From contig JAJQDI010000029.1 in assembly GCA_021202275.1 (NCBI GenBank), forward strand, positions 1 to 55,657: 55,657 nucleotides of DNA, read 5' to 3'. The translations under genes and the position numbers were made by a program. The notes under the pieces were generated by a model. It did no database searches and had not been told where the DNA came from. It was given only the letters and a program-made list of their open reading frames with translations. This DNA comes from Bacteroides sp. GTDB taxonomy: Bacteria; Bacteroidota; Bacteroidia; Bacteroidales; Bacteroidaceae. How positions within the stretch are numbered: the first letter of the stretch is position 1; every line of letters starts with the position of its first letter. Shown one piece after another: positions 27,565 through 35,588 of the stretch.

Positions 27565-27741
27565 CCATACTTTTTTGTTTCTGCCGCACTCCTCAGCCTG
27601 AATTTATGATAATTACCTTTTCGTTTACGGCACGGTTGATGACAGCGATCCATGCACGGGGAGCTTAGCCAGCAGGCGATGTACCGGAGAGGTTGTCTCC
27701 AAATAGAAGCAGGAAATATATGGCTGCTTTTTACACCTTCT

Positions 27742-27857
27742 TTGCCTGTGCGGTGGCAAGGTTTTGCCTGTGCGGTGGCAACACCTCGCCTGTACGTTGG
27801 CAAGAGTTTGCCAATGCAATGGCAAAACTTTGCCAGGCGATGAAAAAGAGTTGGCAA
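27742..27857. repeat. Tandem array of TTGCC-N8-GGCAA palindromes, 22-bp period
   Basis: TTGCC (or TCGCC) begins at 27742, 27764, 27786, 27808 and 27830: exactly 22 bp apart. GGCAA follows 8 bp later in the first four units; in the fifth it is displaced to 27853. The N8 differs between units (TGTGCGGT twice, TGTACGTT, AATGCAAT) while the palindromic arms stay. Lies upstream of the AraC gene and downstream of the channel gene; the rest of 27565-28072 holds no supported gene. Confidence 0.85.
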
Positions 27858-28072
27858 AATGCGGACCATTTAGGGGCAACGCAGGCTGCCGTATGCTCCT
27901 TTCATAAAGGGACCTTTTCTGATCACACATACGATAAGAAGCAACGACATCCGATAAAAAGGCCATTGAAAAGAAAAACACAGGAAATCCATCCACAAAG
28001 AGCAGGAAAGAAAAAGGCCCTCTCCATACCGGGTGGAGACAGCCTCCTCTCGCTGGTTTCTTTATTTCCGTT

Positions 28073-29350
28073 CTACACTTCCGCGTTTCGGGCAGCCGTA
28101 GCGGATAACGAACGGAAATCGGCACCGCTGGGATCCTGGAATACGCGCAGGTCAAATTCTCCGATAATGGCAAGCACATGGTCAAATACATCAGCCTGTA
28201 CACCTTCATAGAACACCCAGTTCGTACCGTTGGAGAAGAAATAGAGTTCCAGCGGCATGCCCTGCTCCGTAGGCTGCAATTACCGCACCATACACATCAT
28301 CTCCTGGTTGACTGTAGGCAGGTTTTTCAGGTAATTGGTCAGATAGGCACGGAACACGCCCAGGTTCGTCTGCCGCCGCCCATTCACCAGAATAGAATCA
28401 TCTATCTGGTTCTCGGCATTGTATTCAGAGACGATCCTCTGGGTCTCCTGGATGTAACCGCTGAGCAGGTGTATCTTGCTGTATTTCTCCAGCATCTCCG
28501 GCGTACAGAAGCGTACACTGTGCATATCGATATTGATCGAACGTTTCACCCGCCGTCCGCCGGAAGAGTGCATCCCCCGCCAGTTCTGAAAAGAATCACT
28601 GATCAGCGCATAGGGAGGGATCGTAGTGATGGTCTTGTCCCAGTTCTGCACCTTCACCGTATTCAGGGTTACCTCTATCACATCCCCGTCTGCCCCGTAT
28701 TTAGGCATCGTGATCCAGTCTCCTACCCTCAGCATATCGTTGGCAGATAACTGTATGCCTGCCACAAAACCAACGATGGAATCTTTAAATATCAACATCA
28801 GAATTGTAGCGGCAGCTCCCAGTCCCGTAAGCAGTACGGCAGGCGACTGATTGATCAGTATACTCACAATACAGATACCTCCGATAAAGATCAGAATGAT
28901 CTGGAAAGTCTGCAGGAATATCTTCAGCGAACGCTCCCGGTACTTCTCCATGGAGCTGTACAACGTATAGATAGCCACAAACATGGCATTGAGAAAACAC
29001 AGGAAAACAATGATCATATAGATCTTACAGATGCGCTGGATAAAATCCAGGGTTTCCGGTTGCTCACGAAATATAGCAGGGATCAGCATATAAAGGATGA
29101 TCGGAGCCACCAGACGGCTCAGGTGGATCATAACCTTCCGGTCAAAAAGTATATCGTCCCAGGTAGCTTTTGTATTTTTTACCAACTTCTCAATGGCACG
29201 CAGAATGAACCTGCGACAAAAAGCATCTGCCAGAAAGGCAAGGGCAATGACCAGCAGAAAGGCGATGAAATTATCGGCCTTGCCGGCCGTCTCAGGTGCA
29301 AATCCCAGATCCAGTAACAATTCGTTTATACGATAGATGAGTCTTTCCAT
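28073..29350 (-). pseudogene. MscS-type mechanosensitive channel gene split by in-frame TAA
   Basis: 356 codons from ATG 29348-29350 end at TAA (28280-28282); the same frame continues without a break for 68 more codons to 28073. The first part has an N-terminal multi-helix membrane region and the MscS core: ILMLIFKDSIVGFVAGIQL, MLRVGDWITMP, VIEVTLNTVKVQNWD and TTIPPYALISDSFQNWRG. The part after the stop (LQPTEQGMPLELYFFS ... LRVFQDPSGADF) looks like the normal C-terminal alpha/beta end of YbdG-type channels. A Gln codon mutated to TAA is the simplest cause. The truncated protein keeps the pore, so partial function is possible. Confidence 0.85.
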
Positions 29351-29420
29351 AAATATGTAACAATGTGTATCAACAGGTAGAAAATAAAATACTTCCTGCC
29401 GGTAGCACCGTCAGGAGGTA

Positions 29421-29428
29421 CAAATATA
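29421..29428 (-). promoter_or_regulatory. -7 box of the MscS-type gene
   Basis: TATATTTG on the minus strand, 70 bp before the ATG; no -33 partner seen. Confidence 0.5.
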
Positions 29429-29727
29429 AGAAACTGTTTTGACTTTTCATGAATAATTGAGTTTTCTGTTCATCCTCTTTGGCGCTGTTTTCTTTTTGGC
29501 GGCTTACTGTTCTTATATAATTATTGAAGGGCTGTTGAAGGGTTGTTGGGAGACGCAACTATGCGTCTCTACCATACCGTGGGGTCATGGCCGTCAGGAT
29601 AAAAGAGACTCTGTTTACATTTCCCGCTTTTCTATTCCCACATATATATCTGTCTGATCCTGTGTTCTATCGCAATCTACTCTCTGTGTCCCCCGTAGGG
29701 ATTTCTGAAAAGGAAGTATGAGCATTT
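29429..29727. other. Intergenic region with one GAGACGC palindrome
   Basis: No gene. GAGACGCAACTATGCGTCTC (29551-29570) forms an 8-bp stem with a 4-nt loop and belongs to the window-wide GAGACGC family. Confidence 0.65.
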
Positions 29728-30729
29728 CTATTTCTCCTGTTCCAGGAACCGGCGGATATCTTCTCTGATCCATTCATACAGGAACAGACGGCGATAGCCC
29801 GTATTCCGGCGGAGCACCTCTTCAACTTTCACCTGGCTGTTGCGGTATCCGGAGAGTTCGTTGCGATACTGACGATCGTGCCCGGCCAGCTCAGAGATCT
29901 CCCGTTCCCGCTCCCGGCGAAGCACCGTACAGACAGGGATCAGGAGCGGCAGCACCACATTTTCTACCAGATGATGTCCCTGGATATAGAGATACGTGGT
30001 GTCCGGGGCCAACCCCAGTTCCAGCAATTCCCTGCCCAATGCACGCACAGGCTCTATCTCTTCCGGAAAACGCTTTTCCAACTCCTGTAGTTTGTGATCG
30101 ACCTGCTTGCGCACACCCTGTAAAGCATTCTGCGGATGACGAAGATTCACATGGCCCAGACGGACACAACTGTTGAAGGCATTGATCGGGAAAGTGCGGG
30201 TATCGTTTTTACGATAGAACCAGACCGACCAGAGGAAAAGTGGATAAACCGCTTGAGAATACGCTGCCAGAAAAGATTCGAAATCCATCAGTTTCCGATC
30301 GTTGAGTGTAGCCTGTACACACACCCTGTGCAGACTACCTGCATAGCAGCGATAGTTCTCAATGGCATACGCGTACGTCTGAAAAACATAAGGACTGGAA
30401 TTGATCTTCCTGGATACGGCGGTTTTGCCTTGCAACAAAAAATCATAATCACTGTCTACACAGGCGATAAGGCTTCTGCCCAACTCTTCCGTACGCAGTG
30501 TATTCATCAACACCGGTTTCTTGCCTTTGGCCAAGGAATTTGCCGAAGGGAGCATGACATGAAAATAGCGGCTTTCATCTTCAAACTCTTCGAGCAGGGA
30601 ACGCCAGAAAGGTATATCGTCGTAACTTTCTACATACGCTACGATGCGACGGCGGGCCGTACGCGGACGCATCTGATTGGCCGCGTGCAGGTATTTAGAA
30701 GTTATATTTTCAGTAAGTCGTTTCGCCAT
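29728..30729 (-). CDS. DUF4435 (TOPRIM-like) protein, partner of ABC ATPase
   Basis: 333 residues. The TOPRIM-type residues expected of DUF4435 are visible: E34 in AYVESYDDIPFW and the D92-x-D94 pair in LIACVDSDYDFLL, followed by a family-typical helical C-terminal half. TOPRIM domains cut or join nucleic acid using metal. The gene lies 14 bp downstream of an ABC-type ATPase gene, the arrangement seen in PARIS (AriA-AriB) and OLD-type defence pairs. The catalytic triad looks intact, so nuclease activity is plausible but is inference. It could instead be a housekeeping pair. Confidence 0.8.
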   Translation of the reverse strand: MAKRLTENITSKYLHAANQMRPRTARRRIVAYVESYDDIPFWRSLLEEFEDESRYFHVMLPSANSLAKGKKPVLMNTLRTEELGRSLIACVDSDYDFLLQGKTAVSRKINSSPYVFQTYAYAIENYRCYAGSLHRVCVQATLNDRKLMDFESFLAAYSQAVYPLFLWSVWFYRKNDTRTFPINAFNSCVRLGHVNLRHPQNALQGVRKQVDHKLQELEKRFPEEIEPVRALGRELLELGLAPDTTYLYIQGHHLVENVVLPLLIPVCTVLRREREREISELAGHDRQYRNELSGYRNSQVKVEEVLRRNTGYRRLFLYEWIREDIRRFLEQEK

Positions 30730-30743
30730 GATCCGGACAGATA

Positions 30744-31574
30744 TTATGCCTCCATGGGAGTAGAAATATCACTTACCTCTGTCACAGCATCCAGCCACCC
30801 CTCCATGATCACTGCCGGAGAATGGGTACTGATGATCAGCTGTACATTCGGGTTCAGTTCCCGGAGCATGGAGATCAGCCGTTGTTGCCACTCGATATGC
30901 AACGAGGCTTCCGGCTCGTCCATAAACAACACAGTATGCTTGCCGTCCTGCACCAGGACAGTGAGCAGGATCACTAGCATCTGCTTTTCTCCGGAAGAGA
31001 GTTTATCCGGACAGAGCAATTCTCCGTTCTGATAAAAGGCGATATCATTCCGTTTGCGGTCAATGGTCTTGCCGGTATAGCCGAACAATTCATCTACCAG
31101 ATCCTGAAAACGTTGCTTCCGACGGGACAACTGAGTGGCCTGCATACGTTCTGTTTCATCCGGGCTGTTGAGCAACTCGATCATGCGATTGGCTATATTG
31201 ACCTGATAGTCCAGGTAACGACGCTGGAGCTGATAGAGCAACCAGTCCAGTTCGGAGCGTATGATGGCATCTTCCACACGGGTGGTAAAATCTCCCGCAG
31301 GCAACGGACGATCGTAGCTACGGATCACATCGTAGGGGATATACGTAGCCTCCGGATCATCGAAAGTAATATGCACACCGAAGGTATTCCCGTTCCGGAT
31401 CTTGCCGGACAGACGGGCGAGCTGGTCTACCGAATGACGTAAAATGGTACTTTTACCCATCCCGTTGATACCGGAAAGGATATTCACATCCGGACGCAAC
31501 TCCCAGTCGATACGCAATCTTCCCCAGAGGGCATCGATCTCTATATGCTTGATGTAATGAGCTTGTTTTTCCAT
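30744..31574 (-). CDS. ABC/SMC-like AAA ATPase, partner of DUF4435 protein
   Basis: 276 residues. Walker A GINGMGKST (35-43), ABC signature LSSGEKQ (192-198), Walker B VLFMDEPEASLH with D219 and E220, and H-loop STHS (H251); a short coiled insertion lies between. This is the AAA_15/AAA_21 type that pairs with TOPRIM proteins. It is much shorter than AriA of known PARIS systems (which have extra domains), so it is at most a compact relative. Own -7 box 20 bp upstream. Confidence 0.85.
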   Translation of the reverse strand: MEKQAHYIKHIEIDALWGRLRIDWELRPDVNILSGINGMGKSTILRHSVDQLARLSGKIRNGNTFGVHITFDDPEATYIPYDVIRSYDRPLPAGDFTTRVEDAIIRSELDWLLYQLQRRYLDYQVNIANRMIELLNSPDETERMQATQLSRRKQRFQDLVDELFGYTGKTIDRKRNDIAFYQNGELLCPDKLSSGEKQMLVILLTVLVQDGKHTVLFMDEPEASLHIEWQQRLISMLRELNPNVQLIISTHSPAVIMEGWLDAVTEVSDISTPMEA

Positions 31575-31593
31575 AAGTAAAGATTTTATCAGA

Positions 31594-31601
31594 CAAACTT
31601 A
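31594..31601 (-). promoter_or_regulatory. -7 box of the ATPase-DUF4435 operon
   Basis: TAAGTTTG on the minus strand, 20 bp before the ATPase ATG; suggests the pair can be transcribed apart from the gene at 31692-32168. Confidence 0.5.
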
Positions 31602-31691
31602 CAGAAAAAAATCCTATTTCTCTTTTCCGGAAATGGTTTTTATGGCAGGTCGGGTCACATAAAACCCCAGACAAGAGGGCACTGAAAGAAA

Positions 31692-32168
31692 TTACAGGTA
31701 TACCTCTTCTTCGGAGTAGATGTCCGATCTGCGGCACAGCTCCTGTACTTTTTCTTTTCCCACACGGGTAAAGGAAAGAACAAATCCCTCTTCAAAGAAA
31801 AGGAATTCAATCTGATCCCCCATTCTCAGATCTACCCAACGCATCATATCTATCCGTTGGTAATGACGAAAACAATGGTAGAGATAGGGGTTGATGCTGT
31901 TCTCTATATCTATCAGCAATGAGGCTTTCAGACATACCGTTTCGTCATCGAACCGGGTGTTCCAGTCAAAACTAAATTTCAGCAAAGCCTCTGTATCAGT
32001 AGGGCACTGGATATAGCTGTAGTGCATGAGCGGGTCTGTGACACTCTCCCATCCGGGCAGACCCTGCCGGGTGAGGATGTTCCTGATCTCTTCTCTGGTT
32101 TGTCCCAGACAGGTCTGCAGGATAGAGAAAAGACGTACGATAGAAACTGAATAAATTTCGTTGTCCAT
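31692..32168 (-). CDS. Protein of unknown function upstream of the ATPase pair
   Basis: 158 residues, no signal peptide, acidic and aromatic-rich (FSFDWNTRFDDETV, YLYHCFRHYQRIDMMRW, QIEFLFFEEGFVLSF). The N-terminal part (IVRLFSILQTCLGQTREEIRNIL) is helical. No family recognised. Same strand as the ATPase-TOPRIM pair, 117 bp upstream; it could be a third component, but a separate promoter lies between them. Confidence 0.7.
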   Translation of the reverse strand: MDNEIYSVSIVRLFSILQTCLGQTREEIRNILTRQGLPGWESVTDPLMHYSYIQCPTDTEALLKFSFDWNTRFDDETVCLKASLLIDIENSINPYLYHCFRHYQRIDMMRWVDLRMGDQIEFLFFEEGFVLSFTRVGKEKVQELCRRSDIYSEEEVYL

Positions 32169-32242
32169 AATTTCAATCAGATTGGTAAAGTGGCAATCTC
32201 TACTATTATCTCTCTAGCTAATTTATATTCCCTGTTTTTTAG

Positions 32243-32250
32243 CAAATATA
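32243..32250 (-). promoter_or_regulatory. -7 box of the unknown gene at 31692-32168
   Basis: TATATTTG on the minus strand, 75 bp before the ATG, without a clear -33 element. Confidence 0.5.
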
Positions 32251-32884
32251 TTTTCTCTAAAAGATGAATGTAAGATACCATAGAATCCGACATTCAAAAA
32301 TACCAGTAATCCGGCAGTCTTCAAGAAATAAAAACATGCAGTAATGGAATCCTTTAAAGAAAAAAGAAACAATCAACTAATAATCAAAAATTTATCAAAA
32401 CGCAAATACTGAATTCAACTACTAACTAAAAACTATAGTAAAGCAGATAGGATATATATCATACAATAGTAAGTAAAAGAAAAAGATGTAAGGTGATTGG
32501 GAACAGCACATTGAAAATTGAACTTTTGAAATTAGTAACAAACAATATACGGAGACAAATATTATTTTTCTGTATACTGAATTTACAGGCAGACTTACAT
32601 TTATAGTGATCACAAATCCTCTTATAAAGGCTTGTATGATCAAGGGGCTAAGTTACGGTTACAATTTTCATAGATGTATCGGATTTTAGAGTTGCCACAG
32701 AAGCATATTCATATCTGGTAACAATCAGTATAGGATAATCCGAGAAATATCACACAGATTTCTCACAGAGTAAGTTATATTTTTTACCCATGCGACGGTA
32801 GGCCGCCAGTATGCTCTGCCTTTTCGTTTCAGTTACTTATGTAAAAAACGACTCTGGAAAAGAAGTGTAAATAAGATGTTTTAC
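32251..32884. other. AT-rich intergenic region without a gene
   Basis: About 630 bp of low-GC DNA. A 73-codon hydrophobic minus frame (32422-32643) has no homologue recognised, no start signal and is treated as chance. No repeats noticed. Confidence 0.5.
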
Positions 32885-32892
32885 TATATTTG
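32885..32892 (+). promoter_or_regulatory. -7 box of the lipoprotein gene
   Basis: TATATTTG followed by GC, 67 bp before the ATG at 32959; the -33 element is weak. Confidence 0.6.
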
Positions 32893-32958
32893 CATCGCTG
32901 CATCGAAACTCCGAGGTGCGGATGAACTGTACAGACTCTAATTAAAAATTCAATTACA

Positions 32959-33618
32959 ATGAAAAAAATTTTCTATTTATTACCTGTGCTTGCGATGCTT
33001 TTTACAGGATGTAGCGATGACAATGATGACAACGATGACAATAAGGGACTCGGAAAAAGTTACAAACTTGAACTTAAAAACAGCGAAATTACAGATGCAC
33101 CGGGCAATGATGAGATTAATACCGTAAAATTAATTACTTATAAGGCAGCAAACAGCCACATTCTTGCCAGTACCTCATGGAGCAATGGATTTACTCTGGA
33201 ATTTCCCGAAACTGTACCTTCTGTGGCACTGGAACAAATTGAGGAGTTTTTTGAATTTGAAGACGAAGAAATAGGAAAAGGTATTACAATAAGTGATCAT
33301 ACAGCTAAATTATGTTACGGATGGTTAGAAGGATACAAAGGAGATGTATATGTAAATGATTTCGAATTTGGATTCATCTCCGCATCCCAGTATGTGGAGA
33401 TTTACTATGTCTATAGCGATAAAGCTGTTAAAGTAACGGGATCCTGCATCTATGAAGGAGAATCCTATAAAGATACTGAAAACTACAACATCAGTTTGCA
33501 GGCGGGCTGGAACCAGATGGCCAAAATCACAAAACCTGTGAATGAGAGGGAAGAAACAACCAACTTTACAACTTCTATCCCCTCAGGTGCAAAATGGATA
33601 TTTGGCTATTGGGACTAA
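32959..33618 (+). CDS. Lipoprotein of unknown function
   Basis: 219 residues. Lipoprotein signal MKKIFYLLPVLAMLFTGC with lipobox FTGC (C18), then an acidic tether SDDNDDNDDN (a short GATGACAAT repeat that could change length), then a beta-rich domain with many aromatic residues (LCYGWLEGYKGDVYVNDFEF, KWIFGYWD). No family recognised with confidence; it may belong to the DUF4465-like secreted group. The acidic post-Cys segment resembles the lipoprotein export signal that sends Bacteroidetes lipoproteins to the cell surface. AT-rich. Confidence 0.75.
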   Translation: MKKIFYLLPVLAMLFTGCSDDNDDNDDNKGLGKSYKLELKNSEITDAPGNDEINTVKLITYKAANSHILASTSWSNGFTLEFPETVPSVALEQIEEFFEFEDEEIGKGITISDHTAKLCYGWLEGYKGDVYVNDFEFGFISASQYVEIYYVYSDKAVKVTGSCIYEGESYKDTENYNISLQAGWNQMAKITKPVNEREETTNFTTSIPSGAKWIFGYWD

Positions 33619-33636
33619 TTGTAAATACTTTAATAC

Positions 33637-33669
33637 CCAAAAAAGCTGCCCGGAGTGCAGCTTTTTTGG
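33637..33669 (+). terminator. Rho-independent terminator
   Basis: Stem CCAAAAAAGCTGC / GCAGCTTTTTTGG (13 bp, 7-nt loop) with built-in A and T runs, 19 bp after the lipoprotein stop; works in both directions. Confidence 0.9.
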
Positions 33670-33916
33670 TATTGATATTCTTGTGAATATCTGTAAATAG
33701 GATATTGGTGGTTATGATACGACTACCAGACTATATAAAGATATAGCATCCAAACTCTTAACTAATATATCTCCCCTGCATAGTCTATAACTATCTCATC
33801 ATCTATACTATTTTTATCTACTTATCCGAAGCACATACTCAGGATCAGTGAACCTGCTTTTTATTTCATCCTCCAGTTTACCTCTAACCCAAAACAATTC
33901 CAACTCCTTTTTTGTA
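33670..33916. other. Intergenic region, nothing recognised
   Basis: A 65-codon minus frame crosses this region and the promoter at 33917, but it has no supporting signals. No gene called. Confidence 0.5.
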
Positions 33917-33924
33917 TACCTTTG
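33917..33924 (+). promoter_or_regulatory. -7 box of the EamA gene
   Basis: TACCTTTG followed by C, about 100 bp before the ATG at 34026; it lies inside any longer reading of the gene and so argues for the shorter start. Confidence 0.6.
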
Positions 33925-34025
33925 CAGGATATAGGAAAAACCCCAGGTCAAGCCACCCAATAAGTTTGAATGTTGACCTCCGGCTTTCACTATATGTACA
34001 GGATATTTCAAAAACGACTACTTAC

Positions 34026-34946
34026 ATGTCAAACGATAAAAGTCTGAAAGGCCATGCCGCTATGCTGGGGGCCAATGTACTATGGGGATTAAATGCTCCT
34101 GTAGGGAAATCAGTTTTAGCAGTCTTCAGTGCCCTTTCAGTCACCACATTCCGCATGGTCGGTGCTGCTATAGCATTCTGGTTGCTTTCGCTTTTCCTTC
34201 CCCGCGAGCACATCGATCATAAGGATATGCTGAAACTTTTCTTCGCGGCCTTGTTCGGAGTGGTATTCAATCAGGGGATGTTTGTATTTGGCTTGTCACT
34301 CACCTCTCCGATCGATGCTTCTATCGTTACCACCACCACGCCGATCATCACCATGATCGTGGCGGCTTTGTACCTGAAAGAGCCTGTGACCCACAAAAAA
34401 GTAACAGGGATATTTGTCGGTGCCCTGGGAGCGCTGATCCTGATCCTCAGCAGCCAGACCGACGCCGGCGGCAAGTCGGGCAGTATTTTAGGAGATATCC
34501 TCTGTCTGGTGGCCCAGCTGAGCTTTGCTATTTATCTGACAGTGTTCCGCGGACTGATCTCCCGGTATTCGCCGGTCACTATCAGCAAGTGGTTGTTTAT
34601 CTATGCTTCCCTGTGCTACCTTCCTTTCTCCTATCGCGACATCGCCTCGATAGATTTCCAGTCCATATCGTGGCAATTGTGGGCACAGATCGGATATGTG
34701 GTATTGGGAGCCACTTTCCTCTCTTACATCTGTATGATGACGGGACAAAAACTTCTGCGCCCTACCATCGTGAGCATGTACAATTATGTACAACCGATCG
34801 TGGCTTCCATCGTTACCGTGGCACTGGGAATGGACGTGTTTGGCTGGCAAAAAGGAGTAGCCATCGGATTGGTCTTTCTGGGAGTCTATATTGTGACACA
34901 AAGCAAATCCAGAGCCCAACTTGAAGCAGAGGGAAAAGCCCCTTAA
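34026..34946 (+). CDS. EamA/DMT-family transporter
   Basis: 306 residues from ATG 34026 (MSNDKSLKGHAAMLGANVLW); the frame is open to 33912 but that part is non-conserved and covers the promoter. Ten membrane helices in two EamA repeats, with ANVLWGLNAPVGK at the start of repeat one, PLxEP-like ALYLKEPVTHKK, and GATFLSYICMMTGQKLL in repeat two. Such proteins export amino acids or other metabolites, or scavenge nucleotide sugars; the substrate is not predictable. Single-gene unit. Confidence 0.9.
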   Translation: MSNDKSLKGHAAMLGANVLWGLNAPVGKSVLAVFSALSVTTFRMVGAAIAFWLLSLFLPREHIDHKDMLKLFFAALFGVVFNQGMFVFGLSLTSPIDASIVTTTTPIITMIVAALYLKEPVTHKKVTGIFVGALGALILILSSQTDAGGKSGSILGDILCLVAQLSFAIYLTVFRGLISRYSPVTISKWLFIYASLCYLPFSYRDIASIDFQSISWQLWAQIGYVVLGATFLSYICMMTGQKLLRPTIVSMYNYVQPIVASIVTVALGMDVFGWQKGVAIGLVFLGVYIVTQSKSRAQLEAEGKAP

Positions 34947-35539
34947 AAGAAGTTAAGGATTGGCCCGCTTCTTTCATATCTTCCAGATAAAGTAAAAAAC
35001 AGAGCGGTCCGGAATAAACCTTCGCCGATCTTCTTATTTCTTTTTCTGTCCGGAAACGACTCATCATTTTGTGTTCGTGACAAGTCATACATATAAATGA
35101 AAACATACACTGTCCCATTCGCCTGTAGAGACGCACGGCATGCGTCTCTGCGGTACAAGTGGCGTGCGTCTCCGCAGTACAAGTGGTGTACACCTTCGCG
35201 ATATACATTCGGCAAAAAAAGGCATCCTGTCTGTTACATACATACCCCTTCGGCATGCTGAGACACACGCCGTGCGTCTCTACAGGCCAACGAATTAGTA
35301 TACTGAATGACAAACAGTTACTTAGTGTGTATTCTATTCAGCATATATTCCACCTACTTCTTTTTCAGCAGTCCTGTCTCCACCACCCCCTGTTCCCACA
35401 CAGGATATACAAACGATCCTCTGTTCGTCCTTACTTTTTGCCCGTATTTCCCCTGCACTTTCATTGTGCAGAAACAAAAAATGTACCCGATGTCCATAAT
35501 AATTTTAATGATCAAAGTATAAAAAAAGCAAAATTAGTA
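34947..35539. other. Intergenic region dominated by a fold-back repeat element
   Basis: No gene supported. The centre is the composite palindrome pair at 35121-35287, listed separately; the flanks hold nothing recognised. Confidence 0.6.
35121..35287. repeat. Fold-back element: inverted pair of GAGACGC palindromes
   Basis: Left copy 35121-35148 (GCCTGTAGAGACGCACGGCA...) and right copy 35260-35287 are inverted, matching at 26 of 28 positions, and each is itself palindromic. A further GCGTGCGTCTC lies between (35162-35172), as does the block CAAGTGGTGTACACC. The same interior block, inverted, occurs at about 44810-44840, so this is a copy of a larger element. Confidence 0.75.
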
Positions 35540-35547
35540 TATATTTG
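35540..35547 (+). promoter_or_regulatory. -7 box of the lipoprotein-barrel operon
   Basis: TATATTTG followed by C, 42 bp before the ATG at 35589. Confidence 0.6.
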
Positions 35548-35588
35548 CAGCTCTTTACGACAAAACATCTGTGAGAATACTATACAAC

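Noticed and set aside
27693..28211. 172-codon plus-strand frame across the palindrome array
   Set aside because: It reads through a 22-bp repeat whose period is not a multiple of 3 and overlaps the channel gene's 3' end; no start signal or homology visible.
32422..32643. 73-codon hydrophobic minus-strand frame
   Set aside because: Low-complexity AT-rich DNA gives hydrophobic codons by chance; no promoter or family.
33814..34011. 65-codon minus-strand frame
   Set aside because: Covers the EamA promoter, no homology or start signal, mixed composition.
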